Below the pieces are notes generated by a model, which was not told the origin of the DNA, did no database searches, and worked only from the letters and a program-made list of their open reading frames with translations. Shown one piece after another: positions 39,928-49,129 of a stretch of 64,000 bases of DNA (position 1 is the stretch's first letter; every line of letters starts with the position of its first letter). This DNA comes from Seminavis robusta (lineage: Eukaryota > Bacillariophyta > Bacillariophyceae > Naviculales > Naviculaceae), in contig CAICTM010000067.1 of the NCBI GenBank assembly GCA_903772945.1, forward strand, positions 1 through 64,000, written 5' to 3'. The position numbers and the translations under genes were made by a program.

Positions 39928-42378
39928 ATGGCAGTCCAACATCGACGAGTGCAAAATCCGTTTCGACGAGGAGGTCGTGCCGCATCCTTTGGTGGCAATC
40001 CTCGTGGCGGTGGCTTACCGACGCATTACGGAGGCAATGGCTACGGCAGGAATGTTCACGGGAACCACTCTCCGTTTGCGAGGCTTCGCAATGTCTGTGC
40101 CTTTACGGTACTGGGTGGATTGGCACTCTACGCCTTTTTGGGATCCTCCTCGACCTCCACTCCCTCCACGGATGGCAGCAGCCATTTGTCCAATATCAAG
40201 GTGCCACCACCTGCGAGTGGTACTACTGCAAGCAAAGATAGTAGCAGCAATCAACAGCAGTATCAACGGCGAGATTCCGGCTTAAGAAATCGAGTGAGTC
40301 GAAGCAAAACCGACAGCTACCGCCATGACGATACTCCACAGAATTATCACCAAAATCAGGATTCCAAAGAAGATGAAACGGCAGCAGTGGAGTATGAGCA
40401 TGGAGGAAGCGAAAATGGACCGTTGGACAGTGAATCATCCATTGACCACGAGCAAAATAATAAGATTCACCTGGGCGGAGAAGAGGAAACCGATCCTGAA
40501 CATCATTTCGACAAACAAAGGCCAAATGGAGGACGTTCGGAAGATCACGACGGGATGGCAAGCGAGGAAGAAGAAGGCATTAATCATCAGCATCATGATA
40601 CCGAAGATGAGGATGCCAATCAGCTCCATGACACGGAAGATGAGCAAGATAATCAGCATCATAATACCGAAGATGAGCAAGATAATAATCTACATCATGA
40701 TACCGAAGATGAACAAAATCATGACAATTCACACCTCAATGAATCAGGAGAAGAAACACATCATGAAGAGGGGCGAGAATCACAGGATCGCGGTGAGCCT
40801 GCTTCCGAAGAAGAGGCAGCTGAAGAGGAGCATCATGGCGCTAGTAAGAATAGTCAAGACCACACCGGTGATACCGAGGAACATAGCCATGAAGAACAGG
40901 AGTTTGGCAATGAAGACGGCACTGGTGACCACTCCAATGACGAGACTGGAGAGGAACAACGCAAGGATGAAGACAGTGACATTGGTGAAAGTGAATCCGA
41001 AAAAGGCGAAGATTCTGCGGAGGACCAAGACGTGGACTCTGCAGAAGAATCCGCAGCCACCAACAATACGTCTTTGGCAAAGGATGGACTCCTACAACTG
41101 GCCAGTGATGAAACTGAATCTAGCACCAACACATCCAATACCAACGCTACGATTTCCGTCACCAACAAGACTGATCAGTCGGTTCTTGTTGGAAATGTCG
41201 CCAACATCGACACTGCGAAAACCAACTCAAGGCTCGCCACATTGAACGCAACAGATACAAACAGCACCAGTCTGCTGTCGTCTTCCGATGCGTCATCTCC
41301 CATGACTGGTGCAGATGCTTCAGAAGAAGCTTCACCAACGAAAGGCAGGAAGGGCGAACAAGTAGCTTTGGGAGAAGCTCCCCTCGAGGCTGCCAGTGAT
41401 GGATCGTTTTCAAAGGGCAAGGAGGTGGAACTATCTCCATTGCACGGCCCTTCTAACGAGGGCGAGCTCGAAATTGCCAGTGATGGTACATCTTCGGTTG
41501 CGAAAATGGAGGCTCTCTTGCCGTTGCACGGCCCTGCTAACAAGGGCGAGCTTGCACCATGGGAAGAAGCGGCAGATGCCAACAACAATTTCCAGCCGCT
41601 TCACAAGAACGAAGATTTGAAGAACAAGGAAACGAAGGGGTCACCGAAAAAGCAAATGAAAAAGAAGAAGGTACCAGGCTGGAAAGAAGCCGAGATGGAA
41701 ATGTTTCAACCAATCCGCAACGAGGGAGGCGAAAAAAAGAGCAGTGACGAGGAACATAACGAATCGCCAGCAGATTCTACCAGTGATGCGGCATTAGAGT
41801 CAGTGTCAGTGTTGGGAAAGCAAACCTTGGAAGTTGATACTACAGAAGAAAAAGTGAGCAAGAAAATTCAAAGTGCGAAAGGAGGAGCAAGTGCAAAGGC
41901 CAAAGGAGGTACGAAATCAAAAAAGAAGCAACAGAACGAATCACCAGCAGATTTTACCAGTGTTGCAGCATTAGAGTCAGAGTCAGTGCTGGGAAAGCAA
42001 ACTTTGCAACTTGATGCCACAGAAGAAAAAACGAGCAAGAAGAATCAAAGTGCGAAAGGAGGAGCAAGTGCAAAGGCTAAAGGAGGGCAGAGTACGAAAG
42101 CAAAAAAGAAGCAACAGAACGAATCACCAGCGGATTTTACCAGTGTTGCGGCATTAGAGTCAGAGTCAGTGTTGGGAAAGCAAACCTTGGAAATTGATGC
42201 CACAGAAAACATCAGCAAGAAGAATCAAAGTGTGAAAGGAGGAGCAAGTGCAAAGGCAAAAGGAGGGCAGAGTACGAAGGCAAAAGAGAAGCAAGGGGAC
42301 CGGTTGACCCCCGCACCAGCAAGGCAAAATGCGCGTCTTCAGAAAGACAAAAAGGTCATGACGAAGGAGAAGCGGTAG
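39928..42378 (+). CDS. Acidic, repeat-rich single-pass membrane protein
   Basis: 816 residues from the ATG at 39928 (CACCATGG context); an in-frame ATG at 39835 would add 31 residues. A basic, Gly/Arg-rich N-terminus is followed by one hydrophobic helix at about 58-76 (VCAFTVLGGLALYAFLGSS), so it is probably a type II membrane protein with most of the chain in the lumen or outside. Residues 130-370 are very acidic and His-rich, with repeats of DTEDEQDNxxHH. Near 500-560 there are two copies of a SPLHGPSNEGELEIASDG unit. The C-terminal 200 residues hold three repeats of about 60 residues, each with NESPADFTSVAALESESVLG followed by KQTLEIDATEE and a Lys/Ser/Ala/Gly tract (KKNQSAKGGASAKAKGG). 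Alternating acidic and Lys-rich tracts recall diatom silica-associated proteins, but there is no cleavable signal; function unknown. Confidence 0.78.
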   Translation: MAVQHRRVQNPFRRGGRAASFGGNPRGGGLPTHYGGNGYGRNVHGNHSPFARLRNVCAFTVLGGLALYAFLGSSSTSTPSTDGSSHLSNIKVPPPASGTTASKDSSSNQQQYQRRDSGLRNRVSRSKTDSYRHDDTPQNYHQNQDSKEDETAAVEYEHGGSENGPLDSESSIDHEQNNKIHLGGEEETDPEHHFDKQRPNGGRSEDHDGMASEEEEGINHQHHDTEDEDANQLHDTEDEQDNQHHNTEDEQDNNLHHDTEDEQNHDNSHLNESGEETHHEEGRESQDRGEPASEEEAAEEEHHGASKNSQDHTGDTEEHSHEEQEFGNEDGTGDHSNDETGEEQRKDEDSDIGESESEKGEDSAEDQDVDSAEESAATNNTSLAKDGLLQLASDETESSTNTSNTNATISVTNKTDQSVLVGNVANIDTAKTNSRLATLNATDTNSTSLLSSSDASSPMTGADASEEASPTKGRKGEQVALGEAPLEAASDGSFSKGKEVELSPLHGPSNEGELEIASDGTSSVAKMEALLPLHGPANKGELAPWEEAADANNNFQPLHKNEDLKNKETKGSPKKQMKKKKVPGWKEAEMEMFQPIRNEGGEKKSSDEEHNESPADSTSDAALESVSVLGKQTLEVDTTEEKVSKKIQSAKGGASAKAKGGTKSKKKQQNESPADFTSVAALESESVLGKQTLQLDATEEKTSKKNQSAKGGASAKAKGGQSTKAKKKQQNESPADFTSVAALESESVLGKQTLEIDATENISKKNQSVKGGASAKAKGGQSTKAKEKQGDRLTPAPARQNARLQKDKKVMTKEKR

Positions 42379-43147
42379 CCAGTCTGCAAGGCAAAGACTA
42401 GTGGGATGAGTTACATGCGCCAGACAGATTATTCGTTTCGTCTAGTTGCATTCATCTCGATATGGTGCTACAGTGATGTATCACATACGTGCGCATCCTA
42501 GCCACACAAGAAGCACTAGAAGATATCTTAGCGCGGAGCCTTGCCAAAGCTTGCGAAATACTCCGCGATTGTTTGGCCATTCGGGACGGATTTTCCCTGT
42601 ACTAGTCCTGGCAGTCTCCAGCGAACATGACCAATTTATCACCAAAACACTTTCCAATCAAATACTAGTATCGCAGTAGCCAGCATCAATCAGACTGTAG
42701 TGCATGGGTGGTAGCGGCGGTCTAAGTAGTGCTTGCATAATAATCTCTGCTTTCAACTCGAGAGTGCTGGCTGAAGACGAATGGAGCTTCAAGAAGTCAA
42801 TCGGTTACAGCTCAAACAATCAGAAACGCTGGAGTATCCACGAATGCGTTTCCACACCGTGGACCACGCACCTCAGTCGAAAGCCACCTGCTTCCCTCCA
42901 CTCTTTCTATCAACATGAATTGGAGTGAGATACAACTGTCGATAACACTCTGCGTTGACACGATCCATTCTACTCCCATCAATATGAAACGACGAACGAT
43001 GGGCGTGGTTTGCTACCGCAATCTTTGGGATGGAGGCAGACGGCACATTCCATCTCACTCTTTGGGCTAGCAGTTTTGCCACAATCAGCCATCACTGCAC
43101 TTCCACACCGCATTTGAGCAAAAGCTCCCATATCAGCTTTGTAATAA
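42379..43147. other. Intergenic, 0.8 kb
   Basis: No family signal on either strand; nothing called. Confidence 0.5.
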
Positions 43148-43732
43148 ATGGGCTTGTTTTCGAAGATACGTCGTAGGCTTCGACAATACCGCTTCGACGG
43201 CGAGGAAGATCTGCAAATGGAGCCTCCCGCCGAGATCACCATTTACCGGAATCGAGGCACCTGGCTGGAGGGAGAGTTTATCATGATGGGACAAGGTGGA
43301 TTTGGTCTACCCAGCATCGTGTCGCGGCAGGACAATCATTTTGATACCCCTACCGTTGCCATAATGGACAACCGAGACAAAAGTTACACGGCTCAGGCAC
43401 ATGAACAATCCCCATTGATCGCTCCGGCAAGAGTCATTAGACTCAGTCGTGACGATTACATGCCGCATGAAACGAGTTCGACGCATCTCACAAAGGCAGT
43501 GGAAGCAGTCACTGCGGCCATTTTGATGCTGTGCGTTGTTACGACATTTGCTGGATTGAATGCCACTGGCTGTGCTGTCATTGTTGCCGTGTCGCTTTCG
43601 AATCAACCAATAACGGATTCTGTGCTGGCATCTGTATTGCTACTGACAATGGGAACCGTTGGGACTCGGTGTGTTCGTTGGACGGCACGTCATGATATAC
43701 TTTTGGAAACAAGGGGGGGAAACTGTGCATGA
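43148..43732 (+). CDS. Small predicted membrane protein, function unknown
   Basis: 194 residues. A basic start (MGLFSKIRRRLRQYRFDGEE) precedes a soluble part to about 110. Two hydrophobic helices follow at about 117-140 (VEAVTAAILMLCVVTTFAGL) and 142-172 (CAVIVAVSLSNQPITDSVLA, then SVLLLTMGTVG). The open frame is well bounded and the helices are well formed, but no family is recognised. Convergent with the DUF1990 gene, with 179 bp between the stop codons. Confidence 0.6.
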   Translation: MGLFSKIRRRLRQYRFDGEEDLQMEPPAEITIYRNRGTWLEGEFIMMGQGGFGLPSIVSRQDNHFDTPTVAIMDNRDKSYTAQAHEQSPLIAPARVIRLSRDDYMPHETSSTHLTKAVEAVTAAILMLCVVTTFAGLNATGCAVIVAVSLSNQPITDSVLASVLLLTMGTVGTRCVRWTARHDILLETRGGNCA

Positions 43733-43911
43733 TCGTTTCGTTGCAGTCGGCAGAGCAGAGTACTAGTAACTTGAATCCACGTTGTAGCAGTAGTAGCAGC
43801 TTTATAATACATTTTAAACTTTCCTTCCCCTTTTGACCTGTTGCTTCCAGTAATTTCTCACAACCAACTGTACACGTAAGTAAGCAATCCAACAGAAACA
43901 CTGTGTCGCGT

Positions 43912-45451
43912 CTACGGCTGAGCGGCCACTTGTTCCAGATGATCCATTTGATGTTGAAAGAATTGTTGTTGCATCTTTCCAATCAAGGGCCACGCACATT
44001 TGGCTTTGAGTGACCCAGCCGGTTTGGAATACGACAGTATCTCGACATCCACAAATCCAGTGTCATCCCGAAAGGCCACCGTGACCCGCTCTTCTCCTCG
44101 TAGCAAGTGTCCACGTAGTGTGGCATAGGCGGTAGAGCTGTATGTGGTCGCAGGACCACTGTTAGATAGATCAGGTCGGCATGGTCAGTCAGTCACAGAT
44201 TTGAATGAATTCAACGCAACCTCCAATCAGGAAAACTCCACTTACCGTTGATCCAAGAGATCGTACACCACCATGACAGGATTCATGGTATAGAGTTTGG
44301 GCAACCATCTTGTTTTGAACCCCGTTGTAGTAAACGTGACGAGTCGTCGACTGCCTTGAGTGTGAGGACCGGACCATAGCGGTTGCACTTGCTGCGATGC
44401 TTGGTCATTGAGTGCAAAGCAGCAATTATTTTCCTTGTCACTGCGCTGTTGTTGTTGTACGGGTAGAATTCCCTTGTTGGTGGAGTCTCGGAACTGCCAT
44501 GCCAGAGCGGCTTCTCGGACTCGTTCGTAACACTCTTGCCCTTGCCCCACTCGTCGACGATACCGGCATTGACGCCATTTGTCCGTGCGCAACGCCGCCG
44601 GGAACCACGCCTGTTCGGCTTCGGTGGCATCGGGAGGAGGTGCTCGTACTTTGTATTGCCAGACTCGAGTAGCCTCTCGACTGGATGGTGGGGTTGAATG
44701 TGTTGTGGTGGTGGATGCCGGTATCCAAGTGTCTTGCAGCTCAAAGGTTGTTGTCGTGTCCGAGTTGGCCAAGGATACCACCGTCGAAGCCGTGTCATCA
44801 TCGATCAAGTAGTTGTTCTTTTCCTCCACGGAAACATGCAACACAGGATTGGTCATTCCCACGGAATCTTTTTATGCAAGGGTAGTCATCATGTATGTGA
44901 GCAACCAATGCCTTGATGAGCCATGAATCAGAATAGATGAACTGAATCTTACCATGGTTAAAGAGAGTTTTGCGAGTGCTACCACCGAGCAACTGCCGAT
45001 TGTCGTCAGCAGCAGGAGCAAACCACCGTGCAATGCGTTCGGGCGATGGCGGCCGCAAGTCAAACCGAGTTCCACTGGGCTGATGTTGCTTGACCGTAGC
45101 AGCCTTGGGTGGAAGTTCTTCTTTGGGACGACGTTGTTTCTTCTTTTGTGGTTTAAGTCTTGGCAAGGGCACAATGTCAAATGCCGGCCGTTTGAAGGGG
45201 TTCTTCATGGACCCCCAGACCGAAGAAGATTCCTTATTATCACTGACATCGGGTGCTTTGTCGCTGAGGGTAGTCGCAGGAATGCTGTTGTTGGGGGTAG
45301 CATTGTTGTTGCTGTTGCTGTTGTTGTTGCTGGTGGGGGTTGATGGCGCCAAGCAAGAATTCTGACACCTTTGCGATGCGGTAGCACCGTGTGTAGCGGC
45401 TATGGAAAGGAATAGCAAAAGCAGGGCACATTGGCAGTTCAGTATCATCAT
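43912..45451 (-). CDS. Secreted or organellar DUF1990 (UPF0548) family protein
   Basis: Three exons on the minus strand, 45451-44953, 44867-44246 and 44158-43912, with introns of 85 and 87 bp and matching phases, giving 455 residues. The N-terminus is a good signal peptide (MMILNCQCALLLLFLSIAAT, then HGATA). A low-complexity Asn/Ser region and a Lys-rich patch (KPQKKKQRRPKEELPPKAA) follow. The DUF1990 domain covers about 220-450: RYRRRVGQGQECYERVREAA and a following LAWQF, then a TRWLPKLYTMNPVMVVYD segment, and across the last intron YATLRGHLLRGEERVTVAFR and SYSKPAGSLKAKCAWPLIG, which match the family's YGTLxGHxxxGEExF and SRPA blocks. Biochemical role of the family is unknown. The last exon is what completes the domain. 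Confidence 0.82.
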
Positions 45452-46018
45452 GGTTGGTTGCTACCCATAAATGCCAATGATCTTCAAAATATGATTGATA
45501 GGCTTGTCCCCGTGGACAGAACAGAAGAGGATAATGATATCTTTTTTAGAATCAAGACTTGATGGAAGAAGAAAGTTGGCTGTTTCCTCTGAATTTTCAA
45601 TAGCCAGTCTAACCCACTTGTATGGTTGCTGGGACGGTTCGTCGGTGGAATGTGCAGCTGTAAGCGATGGTGGAAAAGGAAGCCCATGTCATGGTGGGTG
45701 TCAACAGCCAACGAATGAAAAACTCCGGACCTTTCTGCGTTGGTGGCTACCGGTACCAGTACCGGTCCTAGTATGCATACTAGCAAGGACAGATGAAACG
45801 GCTTAACTGGCTTGTGTTTGCTGGCTTATTTTGAAAAACGCAAGCCGGCCAAGTTGATGAACGGTCAAAAATTGCCAATGAGAGAGAGATACGCCGAAAG
45901 AGAGCATTTGCTTGTTGTCTGTTGTGTTTGTTGGTGAAGGCTACTGTTACCCATCCATCTTTATACTTCGCTCCTTGACTCTTCATCCGCTACTGTTGTC
46001 TAGTTATTGATTATCACA
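45452..46018. other. Intergenic, 0.6 kb, divergent promoters
   Basis: Upstream space of the DUF1990 gene (minus) and the FN3 gene (plus). CTACCGGTACCAGTACCGGT near 45748 belongs to the palindromic class. No gene seen. Confidence 0.5.
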
Positions 46019-46813
46019 ATGTCCATTCCATCAGCGCCAAAGATCGAACTGATAGAGGCGACAGAGGTTAGTTAGTTGCTTCGTTGGGGTATCGGCCATC
46101 TTTGGTGGTGCTGTCTCGGTGTTGTATGTATGCTCCAACGCATGCTTTGGGGATGTTTGTGTGGTGTCTGGACTCCAGTGATGGATTGTTTCTACATGAG
46201 ATTGCTGATTCTGTTTTCACCATCATCTCGATGATGGTGAAGACAATGCTGATATTCAATAATTTCTACTTGCGGAGGAGTCCAATTTTGTTTTGTTTGT
46301 TTGATTCATTGTGTTTGTTTGCGGTGGGTTCCATGATGAAACAAAAACTTTTTAAACGACGGAACTGTGTTTATCTTAGGATTTCACATGACGACACTTG
46401 TTTCCGCTAGATAGTATCGGAGAACCTCAAAAAAGAAAATAGAAGAGTCCTTTATTGCACACATCGGGGGTATCTCTCTCACACTTTCTATTTGTTTCTT
46501 TTTCGACGCTCCTCCATAACAGACAGAAATACAGGTCCAATTCAAAGCGGAAGCAGGTCACAGCAACTACGAATTGCAATGGAAAGAAGTCCAACAACCA
46601 TGGGATTCCGCCGGGACAGAGCCTGTGGTGGCACAAAATGGAAAAACCAAGGCCGTTGCCACCAATTTGAATCCAGGTACCAGTTATTGCATTCGATTGG
46701 TGATTGTGGCCGGGGACAAAATATCCAAAGGACCACCAGGACCTGAATTGATTATTGATACCGAACAAGTAGGATGCACTCCCAAACAAAGTAGTGTATG
46801 TCTGATACTGTGA
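46019..46813 (+). CDS. FN3-domain microprotein with a C-terminal CaaL prenylation motif
   Basis: Two exons, 46019-46066 (MSIPSAPKIELIEATE) and 46535-46813, with a 468-bp intron (GTTAGT...ACAG) in phase 0, giving 108 residues. The whole protein is one fibronectin type III domain: APKIELIEATEVQF for the first strands, NYELQWKEVQQPW with the core Trp, and LNPGTSYCIRLVIVAGDK with the conserved L-x-PGTxY turn, then GPPGPELIIDT. It ends SSVCLIL, a CaaX box whose final Leu predicts geranylgeranylation by GGTase I, so it is expected on the cytosolic face of membranes. No signal peptide. The intron is several times longer than any other in the window. Partner unknown. Confidence 0.82.
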
Positions 46814-48160
46814 ACGAGACGAAATAAATGAAATGAAACACCCCCAAAAAGAAGAAGTCAAGATATTTTTGCCAAGTGTCACCATTCCCAGTGGACTATG
46901 TGGGGATGAAATGAAACGAAAAAAATCGACCCAGCAATATGCCATTCTCTAACTCTTTATTATCTCCCAAAACCACAACCTACCAACTACTACCGTATAA
47001 AGCAATACCACAATCAATCAATCAATCATCGAGCAAGTATATATGCATGCATGAGCCGATTGAAATTCAAAACCGTATCAATCATACAAGCAAAACCTAC
47101 CACCACTGGATCATCCCCTATTCGAATCGACTCACTTTGGATGAAGGAACCATGAACCAATAAGATGATTTTGATTGGAGGATGGTTCATGTCAACAAAA
47201 CAAAACCACACTAAAGCTAGTTTTCGAATATTAAACGCTGGTTGATTTTTGCACCGAGAACAAGTTGCCACTCAGTTGCTGGAACTACAATGTAGTTGTG
47301 TTTGCATCAACAGTTAGTTTCAAGTATCTTTGTCACTTGCCCGGGATCCGGGAGCGATCTGAACGTTTGTCACGAGGCCCGACTGTGGAGGATTCGAATC
47401 CGAACTTTTTTGTCGACTTTGAGTAGGACAAGTGGTAACAATGATATAGGAAGTGTGACAAGAAACACAGAAACTACATCCTGCTGAAATCCTTAGGTTC
47501 TGGCTGCTCTCTAGACTACTCAGAGTAGTATGTAGCTTCTAGCTAGCTAGCAGTACGGTTATCTGCGTGCAGCTATGGACGCCCTTCGTTCTTGCACCTT
47601 GTGAAGCTGCCAAGACAATAATTTCGCTGGCTTAAAACCCTGCATGCCATTCGGGAGTCATGACAGTTCAAGATCCACTACTGGACTCGACTGTCGCATC
47701 GTGCCTGCTCGTCTTCTACCTCGCAACCTGCCAGCCCAACGATCGGCCGAGACTCCATAAGAAGTTGCCACGTCAACGACTCCTTTAGTTCTCCCAATAT
47801 CTAGTTAACAAGAGCCCTTGAAGCAAGAGAAGACGCGAGTAAAATATTCATCACAAAGAGCCTTTTTACTACATTGTGAGTCCCGAAAACTCAAACGGGG
47901 TGCATGCATTAGCTATGCCTTACATGAATAGTTGAAGTTGATGTGCGAACGATTTGATAGTTAGTTAGTTTGTTTGTCAAAACCGCGTTCTATTACGGTA
48001 GGGCCAACTGAACCAAGCAGAGGAGCGCTGCAGCAATTGAGTGCTCATGCGAAGAGATCCTTGTGCTCACAAATTCAGCAAAAAGCAAAACAACAACCAC
48101 AAAACAAACAAACAAAAGATACGAATCAAATCATATCATATCATTCAGCAAATCACAATC
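46814..48160. other. Intergenic, 1.35 kb
   Basis: No gene recognised. CTAGCTAGCTAGCAG lies near 47540. The DUF6824 frame is open back to 48041, but that part is Lys/Gln/Asn-rich and lacks an ATG before 48161. Confidence 0.5.
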
Positions 48161-49129
48161 ATGTCAATGCCAATTGAAATCAGCTTCAACAACCTCCCCT
48201 CCTCCATTGACTTCATTACCAGTCCCAATCAGAAAAGGCAACTTGATGCATCATTCCGACCCGGTCCCTACACTGTTATCTGTGCTCGAGGACGACGAGC
48301 ATTCAACCACGAAGGAAACCAAAGATTCCGCGCCCTTGCCAAACTCCATCAGAAGACATATGCTTCGGCAACTTGCAAGTACCAAAAGAGCAAAATTGTT
48401 TCTCATATCGTGAACACGGTCCGACACCTCAGCCCTCAGGGAGGCTTTGTGAAGCAGATCAAGGGTGTCTACTATGAAATCGGGGACCGTCAAGCCAAGG
48501 AAAAGGTCGGACAAACTTTCCGAGATCTCCTCCACGAAATTTACCCAAGCAGTACCAAGGCCAAGGCCCGAGCTCGCATCCAGCAGCAAATCGTGGAGTA
48601 CCAAACCGAGACATTCGTCTCTGCCTCTGCATGTTCGACGCAGCTTCTCAGTGCAGATAGCCAAAAGAGCTATGACAGCAGCGATTCATCGCAAAGTACC
48701 CGCTCTCAGGAATCAACCGAGGGCAAGTTTCTTCCTTGTTGTACCATGGTCAAGGAATTCAACTGGGCATCGACCATCGACACAACCACCACGGAACAAC
48801 CTGAGCGAAATCACAAACGTTACTCATTGACAATGACATTTTCCGAGAAGCGATGTTCTGTGACAGGTGCTTCAGTGTGCGGCAAACGTTGCTCATTGCT
48901 GACAGCAGCTCTCTTTGACATTGATGCTGTCAACACCTTTGATGAAGAAGATGTTCCTGAGACGCTCACTTTTTCTACCATTGACACCGAGCCTCTTTCT
49001 TTGGACGATGATTCCATTGGAAGCATTGACTTCAATGATACGGATGACTTGAGCTGCTGCGAAGAATTCGGGGTAGCATTTGCAGACGATTTGAATCATT
49101 TTTGTGAAAAGATGAACTTCGCTTGGTAG
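48161..49129 (+). CDS. DUF6824-type regulatory protein
   Basis: 322 residues from the ATG at 48161 (a second ATG at 48167). The N-terminal 120 residues match the DUF6824 domain common in diatoms: VICARGRRAFNHEGNQRFRA with a following LAKLHQKTY, then KSKIVSHIVNTVRHLSPQGG, FVKQIKGVYYEIGDRQAKEK and VGQTFRDLLHE. The xCxRGxxxxxHxGNxxFR pattern, the KSxIVxxIVxxVR helix and the GDxxAxEKVxxxxR ending are all in place. The rest is Ser/Thr-rich with an acidic end. Such proteins are numerous in diatoms and are thought to be nuclear regulators; DNA binding is plausible but unproven. Confidence 0.85.
   Translation: MSMPIEISFNNLPSSIDFITSPNQKRQLDASFRPGPYTVICARGRRAFNHEGNQRFRALAKLHQKTYASATCKYQKSKIVSHIVNTVRHLSPQGGFVKQIKGVYYEIGDRQAKEKVGQTFRDLLHEIYPSSTKAKARARIQQQIVEYQTETFVSASACSTQLLSADSQKSYDSSDSSQSTRSQESTEGKFLPCCTMVKEFNWASTIDTTTTEQPERNHKRYSLTMTFSEKRCSVTGASVCGKRCSLLTAALFDIDAVNTFDEEDVPETLTFSTIDTEPLSLDDDSIGSIDFNDTDDLSCCEEFGVAFADDLNHFCEKMNFAW

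Noticed and set aside
47340-47420. tRNA-like GGATTCGAATCC segment
   Set aside because: It is a simple palindrome; no matching acceptor stem, D arm or anticodon arm could be folded around it.
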